Shown here: one piece after another, positions 43,884 through 52,742 of the stretch
How positions within the stretch are numbered: position 1 is the stretch's first letter
Layout: every line of letters starts with the position of its first letter
Assembly (NCBI GenBank): GCA_946499505.1
Contig: CAMMSL010000007.1
Coordinates: 1-64,000, forward strand
Direction of reading: 5' to 3'
DNA from: an uncultured Lachnoclostridium sp.
GTDB lineage: Bacteria; Bacillota; Clostridia; Lachnospirales; Lachnospiraceae
Length of the DNA: 64,000 nucleotides
Made by a program: the position numbers and the translations under genes
Notes under the pieces: generated by a model
Database searches by the model: none
Told to the model about the DNA's origin: nothing
Seen by the model: only the letters and a program-made list of their open reading frames with translations

Positions 43884-45305
43884 TTATTCTCCAACGATAC
43901 ATACGCGGATCAGGTTTGTCCGGCCCGGAATGCCAAGCGGGATTCCGCCTGTAAATACGATCTTGTCCCCCTCTTCCACGACGCCGTGGGCCTGTGCCGC
44001 CTCGATGGCGCGCAGGCAGAGGATTTCCGAGCTGTACTCTTCCCTGATCTGCAGCGGGAGAATGCCCCACGACAGATTCAGCTGTCTGCATACCCTTTCT
44101 GAACTGGAGCATCCTGCAATCAGGCACTCCGGACGATACTTGGAAATCATCCGTGCGGTATTACCGGTCTTGCTGACTGCAAGGATCGCATTAGCTTTCA
44201 GATCGATGGCTGTCATGCAGGTCGCGTGAGAGATTGCATTTGTAATATCCGGATCCTCACTTCTCGCCCTGCTGCGGAAGATCGCGTTGTAATCAATATT
44301 CCGTTCCATATGCACCGCAATCTTGACCATCATCTTAAGAGCTTCCACCGGATACTTGCCTGCAGCTGTCTCTCCGGAAAGCATGATCGCGCTTGTTCCC
44401 TGATAAATGGCGTTCGCAACGTCTGTCGTCTCCGCACGGGTCGGGCGGGGATGGATCATCATAGAATCGAGCATCTGTGTCGCAGTGATGACAACCTTTC
44501 CTGCCGCATATACCTTCTCAATAATCTTCTGCTGGATGATCGGCACATGTTCCAGAGGAATTTCCACGCCCATGTCTCCTCTTGCGATCATGATTCCGTC
44601 TGCCGCCTCGATGATCGCATCAATATTGTCCACGCCCTGCTGATTCTCAATCTTGGCAATAATGTGGATTTCATTTCCGCCGTTATCATTGAGGAGCTGT
44701 CTCATCTCGCGGATGTCTTCAGCCGTCCTTGTAAATGAAGCAGCCACAAAATCGAAATCCTCCTGAATTCCAAACAGAAGGTCGTCTCTGTCTTTCGGGC
44801 TGATAAACGGCATCTTCAGCTCTACGCCCGGCACATTGACACCCTTATGGTCTGAAATATCTCCGCCGTTCTTTACGATACAGACGATATCCTTATCCAC
44901 AATATTTACGACTTCCATACCGACAAGACCGTCATCGATCAGGATAGAATCACCCGGTTTTACATCTTTATAGAGATCCTTGTAGCTGATCGTCACCTGT
45001 TCCTGTGTTCCTTCAACCTCATCGTTTACAAGAGTAAACTCCTGTCCCTCTTCCAGCGTGATTTTCTTCTTCTTAAAACATCCGATCCGTATTTCCGGAC
45101 CTTTTGTATCAAGAAGTGCTGCAATCGGCTTGTCGAACTGCCTGCGCAGTGTTTTCAGTTTTTCCAGCCGCGCTTTCTGTTCTTCGTGAGTGCCATGTGA
45201 AAAATTAAAACGGGCCACATCCATTCCCTCACGGATGAGAGCTTCCAGAATGCCCTCTTTGTCTGTGGCCGGTCCAAGTGTACAGATGATCTTTGTCTTT
45301 CTCAT
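43884..45305 (-). CDS. pyk: Pyruvate kinase
   Basis: Glycolytic enzyme turning PEP and ADP into pyruvate and ATP. It is 473 residues, without the extra PEP-utiliser C-terminal domain seen in many Bacilli. Key parts: KIICTLGPATDKEGIL with the substrate Arg region, ALLDTKGPEIR, FISPKDRDD, the active-site IIAKIENQQGVDN and MIARGDMGVEIPLEHV, and VITATQMLDSM. A -10 TATAAT lies at 45380-45385 on the minus strand. It is monocistronic by context. Confidence 0.97.
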   Translation of the reverse strand: MRKTKIICTLGPATDKEGILEALIREGMDVARFNFSHGTHEEQKARLEKLKTLRRQFDKPIAALLDTKGPEIRIGCFKKKKITLEEGQEFTLVNDEVEGTQEQVTISYKDLYKDVKPGDSILIDDGLVGMEVVNIVDKDIVCIVKNGGDISDHKGVNVPGVELKMPFISPKDRDDLLFGIQEDFDFVAASFTRTAEDIREMRQLLNDNGGNEIHIIAKIENQQGVDNIDAIIEAADGIMIARGDMGVEIPLEHVPIIQQKIIEKVYAAGKVVITATQMLDSMMIHPRPTRAETTDVANAIYQGTSAIMLSGETAAGKYPVEALKMMVKIAVHMERNIDYNAIFRSRARSEDPDITNAISHATCMTAIDLKANAILAVSKTGNTARMISKYRPECLIAGCSSSERVCRQLNLSWGILPLQIREEYSSEILCLRAIEAAQAHGVVEEGDKIVFTGGIPLGIPGRTNLIRVCIVGE

Positions 45306-45424
45306 AATCTTTCCTTTCCGGATAACTCCTTGCTTTGATAAAACGGTGCTGTTCTTTAACCAGGTGAACCGTTAAAATTATTATAACATCATCGCACATT
45401 CAATATCCAGAGAGAAATATATTA

Positions 45425-46174
45425 TTATTGCTGAGCGGCCGCCTCATTCACACATCTGAGCGCATTTAAGCTCCTCGGATAGCCAATATAAGGCAGGCAC
45501 TGTGAAATGATCTTGATCAAAAATGCCTTGTCATTTCCAACTTTCATATTACCCGCCGCATGGGATATAAGCTGCGGTTCGCAACCGCCCTGTGCTGCAA
45601 GAAAACAGAATGTGATCATTTCTCTCTGTCCGTAATCAAGACCCGTACGGGTATAATAATCACCAAAACAGTTGCCGGACAGCCAGCGGTTGATGTGGCG
45701 GCTCTCCTCAGGGCCTGATGTGGCAAATCCTTTCATGCCGTCTCCGAATATATCCACCTGAGCCTGCTCGCCCTTTTCCACACGATCCTCGATTGTCGTA
45801 GTTGTCTGACCTTCCAGCGGCAGCGCGATACCTTTTTCCGTCAGGACTTCGTTGACCACGTCAAAGAACGGGCGCACTCTCCCGATTCCAAGATAAGCAC
45901 ATGCCTGATAGACGATCTCTTTTACCTCTACTGGTGTCACGCCGAGGTTCAGGGCCCCCGGAAGCACTTCTCTGAATTCATCGATTCCCTGGCATCCAAG
46001 TAATGTAGCCAGAATTGCCATCATCCTTGTACGGTCGTCAAGATCATCCTGATTTACTACCTCATCGCAGGAAAAGTTTGTAAAAAACTCTGCAAATTCC
46101 GGATCTGTAGATGCAAGTTTAAATTCGCCGTCCGGATATAATCTGTTGAAATATTTTTCTGCTGCTTCTGTCAT
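45425..46174 (-). CDS. Carboxymuconolactone decarboxylase-like protein (two domains)
   Basis: A 249-residue protein with two tandem CMD/AhpD-like domains: the first near DRTRMMAILATLLGCQGIDEFREV, the second near YGQREMITFCFLAAQGGCEPQLISH. The typical Cys-x2-Cys redox pair of AhpD is not present (GCQG and GGCEP have single Cys), so a peroxidase reductant role is doubtful. It lies after the cupin gene on the same strand and likely shares its transcript; such cupin/CMD pairs are common in gut anaerobes with unknown substrate. Confidence 0.82.
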   Translation of the reverse strand: MTEAAEKYFNRLYPDGEFKLASTDPEFAEFFTNFSCDEVVNQDDLDDRTRMMAILATLLGCQGIDEFREVLPGALNLGVTPVEVKEIVYQACAYLGIGRVRPFFDVVNEVLTEKGIALPLEGQTTTTIEDRVEKGEQAQVDIFGDGMKGFATSGPEESRHINRWLSGNCFGDYYTRTGLDYGQREMITFCFLAAQGGCEPQLISHAAGNMKVGNDKAFLIKIISQCLPYIGYPRSLNALRCVNEAAAQQ

Positions 46175-46274
46175 GATCGTTCATCCTCTCTTTCTTAACA
46201 TCTCTTAATCTTCTTCTCATGCCTGATAAGGTTCCTCTGCCTGTGCCCAGTATTTTCCAGATACAGACAGATTC

Positions 46275-46296
46275 GGAGAGGGCATTTACCCTCTCC
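46275..46296. repeat. Hairpin between cupin and CMD genes
   Basis: Perfect 8-base arms ggagaggg and ccctctcc surround a 6-base loop. No T run follows on either strand, so it is more likely an mRNA processing or stability element than a terminator. Confidence 0.5.
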
Positions 46297-46311
46297 AAAA
46301 TACATTGCATG

Positions 46312-46734
46312 CTACTTTAATTCTCCATATTCTTCATCAGAAACCGCCTCAAGCCACTCGTTGGATGCTCCCTCTGCCGGCACCTCGATAGCCAGATGCT
46401 GGAACCAGCTGTCCTTTGCTGCTCCATGCCAGTGTTTTACTTCCGGCGGAATGTTCACAACATCTCCGGCATGCAGCTCCTGTGCGGGTTTTCCCCACTC
46501 CTGATACCAGCCGCGTCCGCCTGTTACAAGCAGGATCTGGCCGCCTTTATGATGGACATGCCAGTTATTCCGGCAGCCCGGCTCAAAAGTCACGTTGCCT
46601 ATGCCGACTCTCTCTGTTGTAAGCATCTTTAAGTAACTCTGTCCGATAAAATACTGTGCAAATGCTGTGTTCGGCTCGCCGATCTCAAACACGTTTCCGC
46701 CGCCTAAGTCCTGTTTCATTTTCTCTGTATCCAT
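46312..46734 (-). CDS. Cupin domain protein
   Basis: A 140-residue single-cupin protein with the metal-site pattern CRNNWHVHHKGGQILLV and the later PPEVKHWHGAAKDSWF, close to the HMD-carboxymuconolactone group of cupins. The exact function is unknown. It is followed by the CMD protein gene 138 bases later. A diverged partial copy (87% identity over 95 bases) exists at 51.0 kb. Confidence 0.85.
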   Translation of the reverse strand: MDTEKMKQDLGGGNVFEIGEPNTAFAQYFIGQSYLKMLTTERVGIGNVTFEPGCRNNWHVHHKGGQILLVTGGRGWYQEWGKPAQELHAGDVVNIPPEVKHWHGAAKDSWFQHLAIEVPAEGASNEWLEAVSDEEYGELK

Positions 46735-46804
46735 GTGTAATGCCTCCCGTTTTCATATGATTTCTTCTCGTCTGTATATATTTTATTACCGGTTCAGACT
46801 ATAG

Positions 46805-46852
46805 GCAAATGCTTAGTTTACATGGCGGAGCATGCCCGGGAGGTATGATTAT
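46805..46852. repeat. 48-base direct repeat, left copy
   Basis: Identical over 48 bases to 51113-51160; it starts gcaaatgcttag and ends gtatgattat. It lies about 70 bases upstream of the cupin start and just touches the end of the HEPN frame. The two copies bracket 4.3 kb with the HEPN/MNT pair and the TOTE gene. Confidence 0.9.
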
Positions 46853-47253
46853 GATTTTTCCTCTTTCCTGAGAATATATGCTTCTACGGTCTTTACAAAA
46901 GTCTCCGCATGTTCCAGTTGTATAGAGGATTCTTCTTTTGAAGCCAGGAAAAAGTCACTATAGTCGCATTTTTCCCTGATACGATAAGCACCATCAATAA
47001 TCTAATATATTCCTCGGTCAAATTCACCGGTATGCACATAATACTGATTAAAATGGGCAATCACAGAACTGTGTTTGGAGGCATCAAACCCATCCAGAAT
47101 ATTCACCGCACGTATACTATGAAAAATTGCATAATATGACCGATTGATTGCTGCCTTGAACAGTCCGGATTCATGATTTACATGAGCGGCCTGCAAATCT
47201 TCTTTTGCCCGTTCCAACCGGTATTTGCACAGAGTTTCTCTCTCATGCTGCAT
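46849..47253 (-). pseudogene. HEPN-domain toxin with one premature stop
   Basis: HEPN proteins of this pair type are RNase toxins. The frame from 47253 (SD aaggagtcg) reads through INRSYYAIFHSIRA, with an R-x6-H motif, to a TAG at 47002-47004. Beyond it the same frame stays open with plausible family sequence (IIDGAYRIREKCDYSDFF) to a natural stop at 46849. One point mutation, or a sequencing error, thus removes the last 50 residues of about 134. The start overlaps the MNT gene by 11 bases. Confidence 0.8.
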
Positions 47254-47593
47254 AGACCACGACTCCTTCCCGGTCCACATTCCGATAGAACGGGGATATT
47301 GTCTTCCAATCCTGATACTCCTGATATTTTACATCAATGATGGAAAACACTTTCATATACTTCAGGGCAAGATCTGTAGATACATCACTGAGTCTTTCAT
47401 CGTATTCTCGCAACTGCGCATCCGTGCCATCTACTAAAACCATGATATCCACATCGGAATCTTCCGTCTGGGTTCCTCTGGCGACAGAGCCGTATAAGAT
47501 TACCGCCTTCAGCCGATTTCCATACACACCGTGAAGAAGTTCCGCCATTTCCTGTAAAATCTTTCTTAACTTTTCATCCTTGATCTTTTCCAT
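47243..47593 (-). CDS. MNT-type minimal nucleotidyltransferase (antitoxin)
   Basis: A 116-residue nucleotidyltransferase with GSVARGTQTEDSDVDIMVLV, containing the GS-x10-D-x-D signature. In HEPN/MNT modules this protein neutralises the HEPN toxin by AMP transfer. It comes first in the pair and overlaps the HEPN gene. With the toxin truncated, it may now be an orphan. Confidence 0.85.
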   Translation of the reverse strand: MEKIKDEKLRKILQEMAELLHGVYGNRLKAVILYGSVARGTQTEDSDVDIMVLVDGTDAQLREYDERLSDVSTDLALKYMKVFSIIDVKYQEYQDWKTISPFYRNVDREGVVVYAA

Positions 47594-47683
47594 ATGCTCA
47601 GACCTCCCGGATAAATAATTTCAAAATAAGACTCTTTCTCTCTGTTGCTTTTAGTATATTTAGTATACCACACAACCTCATGC

Positions 47684-50600
47684 TTATCTATCAGAAACAG
47701 TAAATCCAATCTCCAGCAGCTCCTGCGCAATTTCCTTACTTTTCACCCTCATCAGATTATCCTCTTCCTTAGCATTGGACAGCAGATTCACACTGCCATA
47801 CCAGACAATCTTCTTGTCAATAACAGCAAAATGCTCGTGTATTTTCGGCTTTTCCATCACGGCTACACCCAACTCCGTCAGTTCTGCAAGCAGTTCTTTT
47901 GTCTTTTCAATCCGTTCTTTCGGGTAACCATCTGCCGGCAGAGTCAGAAGTGTGATCTTTACCCCTGAGTCATGGCGTTCTCCCAGACCTTTTAGCATCC
48001 TGCGTATACTTCTTGCACCGACACCTGGACTGGAGATAACGATTTCAGCATTAGCTTCCGCTAAATCTCTCTCAAATACAGACATATAGGAATCACTGTC
48101 AAATATAGCATTTGTTTCCTGCTTTTTCTCTGTCGTATTCATAATGATCTCATAACCAATCTTCTTATACGCCCGCAATCTTTTATAATACATTTTATCC
48201 AGGACGCGGATATGCGTATCCACATAATCATATATGATCACATCCTGTTTTCCTTCATAATCCCTGTGGAGCCTTCCTGAATACTGTTCCACGTTCCCCT
48301 GCCATGCGATGGGTGTTGCCAGCATCATCGTATCAAGTCTTGGATAGTTAAACCCTTCGCCGATATACTGTCCGATTGCCACAAGAATCATTGATTCGTT
48401 TACCGGAACATTTTTCATTTTCTCACGAATCTGTTCATTTTCTTTTCTGCTTCTTCCTCCTTTGAGCAGAAATACATGGTCCGCCTTATCTTGAAGCATA
48501 GCAAGCAATGTATCTGCATGATCTTTAAATTTTGTCAGCACAAGTGGAGTCCTGCCCTGTTTCAGGCATTCTTCTACATCAGATACGATCTGCCTGTTTC
48601 TCACATCACTGCTGCGCACTGCGGCATATGCTTCATTAATCTTCCAGTCTTGTCCTGTTGTATTGATCAGCCTTGTAAATCTGGGATATACATAATGTTC
48701 GATTCCCTGAAGCTTTACTTTATCTTTAGCACTGAAGCGATATCTGACCGGCCCGATCTGCATAAATATTTTTTGTTCCTGTCCGTCATCCCGTTTGGGC
48801 GTTGCGGTCAGTCCGTAAACATATCTGGCAGAGACTTCTTTTACTACCGCCTCTGCTGTATCCGATGCACAGTGATGGCATTCGTCTATGAGTACAAGGC
48901 CATAATCCTTCACAACTGCATCTATATTTCCAGGCTTGCCAAGAGATGATATCATCACTACATCAATAACTCCCGTCATCGAATCATGACCGGCATATCG
49001 GGTTCCAATCACGCTTTTCCTTCGTTTTATGCGTCCTGTCGGCGTCTTATACTCGGGCGGTTCTTCGTTAATATCCAGAAACTTCTGAAGGTCTTCCACC
49101 CAGTTATTCATAATTTCTTTATTATGTACCAATACAAGGGCATTAGTCTTTCTTTCCGCGATCAGATATGCTCCTACTGCTGTTTTTCCGAACGCTGTCG
49201 CTGCATGCAGGATTCCATTCTCATACTGCAACATTCGTTCTGCCGCTTTTCTCTGCTCAGGATAAAGTTCCCCGGCAAAATCCACATGGATATTTCTTCC
49301 TGTTTGTCTCTCGTCGCTGACTTCATAGGGTATTCCTGCTTCTCCCAGTTTTTCCGTAAGTTTTTCCTGCAGTCCTTTCGGGATGCAGATATAATCATCA
49401 AAATCTTCAGAGCACGCAACAATCCTGGGATTATCCCGAGTGGAGAATCCCATTGCGAGATTTTTATAATACTGAGGATTGCTGTACGCAGCCATGCGGC
49501 GCAAAGTATTCTGTATTCTCGGCTGAAGATTGTCCTTATCAATATAAATTCCATTGGCAAGGACAATCTTAAACTGTCCGGAAACATCTTCCGGATGAAA
49601 CTGAATCTTTTTCTTCTTCCATGGCTTTGATTTTTTACCTGATTTCCAGCTTGTAACCTGCTGACTCTGGCCGTTCGTCTCCGTTTGCCCTGCTGCCAGA
49701 CTTTCTATGTTTGCCTTTGATTTTCCTTCTGTTTCCTCCCCACCTATATCCTCTAGATCTGCAAGTGCGCCTAAGACTCCAGTCTCTGACCACTCATTTA
49801 TCTTTTTTTCGATAAATTCTTTCGAAAGCTTTTTTACATTCTGCAGCTGCTGCCACTGATTCGGATATGCATTCCAATCCTGATCTATAAACGCACTGTT
49901 TCCATTCTTCAATGCCTGTCCCTGCAGAGGAAGTGCAATCAAATTTCCGAGCCCGCCCAAAGGCATATGATCCTGAGCTGGAAGCATCCTGTCATAAGTA
50001 CGAAAGCTTTTCTGATTAACAGATTCTGCTCCTTTTGTCAAAAGCGCTGTGCCGAACAGTCTTGCCATTCTTGCCGGAACAGATTCCTGAAAAAACATCC
50101 AGATATGCGCTCCCTTACCAGAACGGGAACGCTCTGTCAGGATATCCACTCCATAAATCCGGCAGATTTCCCGCAAAGCATTCACTTCCTCCCTCCAGAG
50201 TTCGTCTGTGTTAGCAAAATCATCCCCGTTTGTATTGTCATCATGATTGTCAAAATCAAATACGAGGAAATTGCAGGTCTCATCGGGCAGCATCGGATAT
50301 ACCCCGATCACATCAGAGCAGTCCTCCCGCAGTCCAAGTAAATGCTGCATAATCGCCTTTCCGGTAAGTTCTTTATAACGCTGTTCAGGACAGTCCGAAC
50401 ATTTCATTTTCTTTTTTTCATATTTGGGACAGATGCCCGGTTTCCAATAATTCCAGCATTGAGTATAATACCCCGTCTTTCCGGTTTTTGGATTCGGCTT
50501 TCCGGCTCTTTTACTGTATACATCTTTTCGACCTTTGAAAAAGGAATAGAAATACTGGGCATGTTTCTGAGTGATCGGTTCAGGAATAATACGCTTTCCC

Positions 50601-50776
50601 TGTTCGGTCTCTGCATCTTTCACAGCTAAATCTGACTGAACAGCCACATTTTCTTGCGTTTTCTTTTCATATGGAATACCTGCTTCGGATAAGAGTGCAT
50701 GAAGTCGTTGGATTTCTTCATTTAATGCAATAATTCTCTCTTTCTGCTCCTGAATGATCTTATCTTTTCTGTCCAT
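47684..50776 (-). CDS. TOTE-type primase-helicase with a C-terminal PLD domain
   Basis: A 1030-residue conflict-system-like protein. Coiled N-terminus; archaeo-eukaryotic primase domain with a Cys zinc site (CPKYEKKKMKCSDC), FLVFDFDNHD catalytic acids and SGKGAHIWMFF; a linker rich in Gly/Lys/Ser; a superfamily-2 helicase with Walker A ATAFGKTAV, DECHH, GLTATPKRDD and QYSGRLHR; and a C-terminal phospholipase-D-like module with IHEHFAVID...YGSVN, in which the usual HKD Lys is His. I start it at 50776 (aaaggtaaaaatATG). Such proteins are thought to act against foreign nucleic acid; no partner effector is seen. Confidence 0.85.
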   Translation of the reverse strand: MDRKDKIIQEQKERIIALNEEIQRLHALLSEAGIPYEKKTQENVAVQSDLAVKDAETEQGKRIIPEPITQKHAQYFYSFFKGRKDVYSKRAGKPNPKTGKTGYYTQCWNYWKPGICPKYEKKKMKCSDCPEQRYKELTGKAIMQHLLGLREDCSDVIGVYPMLPDETCNFLVFDFDNHDDNTNGDDFANTDELWREEVNALREICRIYGVDILTERSRSGKGAHIWMFFQESVPARMARLFGTALLTKGAESVNQKSFRTYDRMLPAQDHMPLGGLGNLIALPLQGQALKNGNSAFIDQDWNAYPNQWQQLQNVKKLSKEFIEKKINEWSETGVLGALADLEDIGGEETEGKSKANIESLAAGQTETNGQSQQVTSWKSGKKSKPWKKKKIQFHPEDVSGQFKIVLANGIYIDKDNLQPRIQNTLRRMAAYSNPQYYKNLAMGFSTRDNPRIVACSEDFDDYICIPKGLQEKLTEKLGEAGIPYEVSDERQTGRNIHVDFAGELYPEQRKAAERMLQYENGILHAATAFGKTAVGAYLIAERKTNALVLVHNKEIMNNWVEDLQKFLDINEEPPEYKTPTGRIKRRKSVIGTRYAGHDSMTGVIDVVMISSLGKPGNIDAVVKDYGLVLIDECHHCASDTAEAVVKEVSARYVYGLTATPKRDDGQEQKIFMQIGPVRYRFSAKDKVKLQGIEHYVYPRFTRLINTTGQDWKINEAYAAVRSSDVRNRQIVSDVEECLKQGRTPLVLTKFKDHADTLLAMLQDKADHVFLLKGGRSRKENEQIREKMKNVPVNESMILVAIGQYIGEGFNYPRLDTMMLATPIAWQGNVEQYSGRLHRDYEGKQDVIIYDYVDTHIRVLDKMYYKRLRAYKKIGYEIIMNTTEKKQETNAIFDSDSYMSVFERDLAEANAEIVISSPGVGARSIRRMLKGLGERHDSGVKITLLTLPADGYPKERIEKTKELLAELTELGVAVMEKPKIHEHFAVIDKKIVWYGSVNLLSNAKEEDNLMRVKSKEIAQELLEIGFTVSDR

Positions 50777-50868
50777 ATTTTTACCTTTCATAAAATCAAG
50801 AAAAATATCACGTTGCATTTGTAATTCGATTTTACAGCGCTGTATATAGAAAGGCAATTAAAATGATT

Positions 50869-50906
50869 AAAAAAGCCGGCATCCGGATCCTGCTCCTTCA
50901 GCCAGC
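50869..50906 (-). terminator. Intrinsic terminator upstream of the TOTE gene
   Basis: On the minus strand gctggc pairs with gccggc (one wobble) around ggatccggat-containing loop DNA and is followed by six Ts. It would end a transcript coming from the AbiE-like region. Confidence 0.5.
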
Positions 50907-51025
50907 TTCACATCTATCTCAACACCATACACACTTTTCTTCCTCAACTATGTACACTGTACTATATTAACCTATATTTCCAACGCTATACACACGATAC
51001 ACACTCAAAATCTTAGTACATTTTA

Positions 51026-51120
51026 CGGCAACCCGGCTCAAAAGTCACGTTGCCTATTCCGGCTCTCTCTGTAGTGAGCATCTTCAGATAGCTCTGTCCG
51101 ATGAAGTACTGCGCAAATGC
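51026..51120 (-). pseudogene. Cupin gene fragment
   Basis: Ninety-five bases align without gaps to 46571-46665 of the intact cupin gene at about 87% identity, mostly silent changes, encoding roughly AQYFIGQSYLKMLTTERAG. The match ends at gcaaatgc, where the 48-base repeat starts, so codons before it are missing. The rest of 50907-51025 shows nothing recognisable. Confidence 0.85.
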
Positions 51121-51160
51121 TTAGTTTACATGGCGGAGCATGCCCGGGAGGTATGATTAT
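51113..51160. repeat. 48-base direct repeat, right copy
   Basis: Identical to 46805-46852. Here its first 8 bases are shared with the end of the cupin fragment, suggesting a deletion between two gcaaatgc microrepeats (intact equivalents at 46658-46665 and 46805-46812). Confidence 0.9.
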
Positions 51161-51162
51161 TA

Positions 51163-51366
51163 TTATATCAGCCCGTAAATCAATTTCATTTTTTGGATAA
51201 TCTCTTTCAGACTTTGGTTTCGTATACCAAACGATTTCAGATCAACCGTTTCCTTCTCCATAGCTGAAAAGAACGTCTCTAGATCCCTCTGAATTGAAGA
51301 TGGTGGTATCACCTTCGTGTCAGGCGTCAATAAGATGCTCAGACGGAATACATCGTTTTTGTACTT
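51163..51366 (-). pseudogene. C-terminal fragment of an AbiEii-type nucleotidyltransferase toxin
   Basis: The minus-strand frame ending at 51163 encodes about 67 residues, KNDVFRLSILLTPDT onward, with DLETFFSAMEKE and LKSFGIRNQSLKEII, resembling the C-terminal region of AbiEii-like toxins. No start or nucleotidyltransferase domain is present, and it begins at the stop codon of the regulator gene. The toxin core seems deleted. Confidence 0.5.
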
Positions 51367-52315
51367 ACCATATCCTTTCTGTTAATTCTTCCAGGCATTG
51401 CCGGGTACGTTCATCTTCATCCTCTGCCAGACTCAATGCCAGTGATAAGACATCAACCCTCTCCGTCTGGCTGATATTTCGGGGATCATATTTCCAAATC
51501 TGCAGTGCACATTGTCTGTCCGAATCCAACAAACTGCTTGTGTAAGAATCTTTTTTTAAAAATAATTTCAGTGTACCCCAGGTTTGAATAGTCGGCGGAT
51601 TCAGCATACTCATATCGGAAAGTGCTGAAAGTCCTGCGGAAAACATTTCGGGCTGCACATCCTCCTTAGAAATATATACGGTCTTTCGAACCGGTTGGAT
51701 CAGATATGGCTGCATCTCCTGATACAGTTCTTTGGGTGTACATTCTGTTACCAGCATTTTCTTTGCTCCGACGCCGGTTCCAACTTTTTTTATCAAATTG
51801 GTTCTGCACAGCTGATCGGCTGCACGCGTTATCGTCATAGCTGTAACCCCAAACCTTTTGGAAAGAGGTGACAGCAGCATAGGCTCACCCCCTCCAAGTA
51901 TCATGGCAAAAAGTAACTGCTGAGCGGACGGCTGGAATTTATCCGTCATCGCCCCCGTTAACTCTGCGTCACATTTTTCCGTGAGCATTGTCCCCAGAAA
52001 GGGAAGATATAGCTGTTTTCCAGGTATAACAAATGGTATTCGTGCCTCAATTAATGTCTTGCGCCGCTGACTGGTAAGCCGTGGCATTTCCAGTACCATT
52101 GGTAATCCACAGATTTCACCAATACGTTTTAAATGCTTTTTTATTGAATTCACGGTATCCAGTTCTTCTTGGGGATGCAAAAACAGACATACTGTTTTTC
52201 CGAGTTTTACCTGTTCAAAATAATATTTTTCACTAAGAAAAAAAGGAAGTCTGCTTTGCTGTCTCCATTCTGTACGAATCACTGGAATGCCTAAAAGCTC
52301 TGTAATATATTCCAT
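51365..52315 (-). CDS. AbiEi-like winged-helix regulator/antitoxin
   Basis: A 316-residue protein not matched to a well-known family by eye. A winged-helix-like segment (SPLSKRFGVTAMTITRAADQL) follows IPFVIPGKQLYLPFLG, a pattern of proteins placed before AbiEii-type toxins in Clostridia. It would bind DNA and repress its own operon. Here the partner is only a fragment. The DNA is AT-rich relative to the flanks. Confidence 0.55.
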   Translation of the reverse strand: MEYITELLGIPVIRTEWRQQSRLPFFLSEKYYFEQVKLGKTVCLFLHPQEELDTVNSIKKHLKRIGEICGLPMVLEMPRLTSQRRKTLIEARIPFVIPGKQLYLPFLGTMLTEKCDAELTGAMTDKFQPSAQQLLFAMILGGGEPMLLSPLSKRFGVTAMTITRAADQLCRTNLIKKVGTGVGAKKMLVTECTPKELYQEMQPYLIQPVRKTVYISKEDVQPEMFSAGLSALSDMSMLNPPTIQTWGTLKLFLKKDSYTSSLLDSDRQCALQIWKYDPRNISQTERVDVLSLALSLAEDEDERTRQCLEELTERIW

Positions 52316-52388
52316 ACAACCATCACCGTTTTAACTCATTTCTATTATTATAACATCTCTAAAGTTAAATTGCAACTTTGTCGTTAAA

Positions 52389-52475
52389 TCAATTATACTC
52401 ATGGATCAGTAACGTTACGATGGTTTCTTCCAGTGACAGGGCATTCCCCTCGATTGCATTCTGATTTTTACTCAT
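52389..52475 (-). CDS. 28-residue small protein, coupled to the gene before it
   Basis: ATG at 52475 lies inside the last codons of the 77-residue gene (8-base overlap). The frame reads MSKNQNAIEGNALSLEET and nine more residues to TGA. The IEGNALSLEET stretch recalls the N-terminal region of Fic proteins, so this is either a small coupled protein or a Fic remnant. Confidence 0.35.
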   Translation of the reverse strand: MSKNQNAIEGNALSLEETIVTLLIHEYN

Positions 52476-52701
52476 CAAATTCTAATGTCAGATACTTGAA
52501 ACGTTCATCACTCCATTTTTTAACGACCTTTCCAGATCTGGTTTTTAATCGTTCACGGTTTTTAAAATTGCCACTGGCACCATATGCATGCTCGATCATA
52601 TACCAGTAAGATGTCGGAAGTTTATTCTCTTCCACCTGCAATATATCTCCTATCTCGCAGCAATTCGGTGTCTCAGTTGTAAAATCCATCAGTCTTCCCA
52701 T
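52468..52701 (-). CDS. Hypothetical 77-residue protein
   Basis: Not recognised. It is a soluble, mixed-charge protein with two adjacent Cys (PNCCEIGD) and the aromatic run PTSYWYMIEHAYG. The SD gaggaaatgaact supports the start at 52701. It lies between the chromate transporters and the AbiE-like gene on the same strand and looks like part of the accessory island. Confidence 0.6.
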   Translation of the reverse strand: MGRLMDFTTETPNCCEIGDILQVEENKLPTSYWYMIEHAYGASGNFKNRERLKTRSGKVVKKWSDERFKYLTLEFDE

Positions 52702-52742
52702 AGTTCATTTCCTCTATTCTCTTAATTTAAAGCTAACACTTA

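Noticed and set aside
46275-46296. Terminator between cupin and CMD-like genes
   Set aside because: The hairpin is perfect but no T run follows on either strand, so I list it only as a hairpin.
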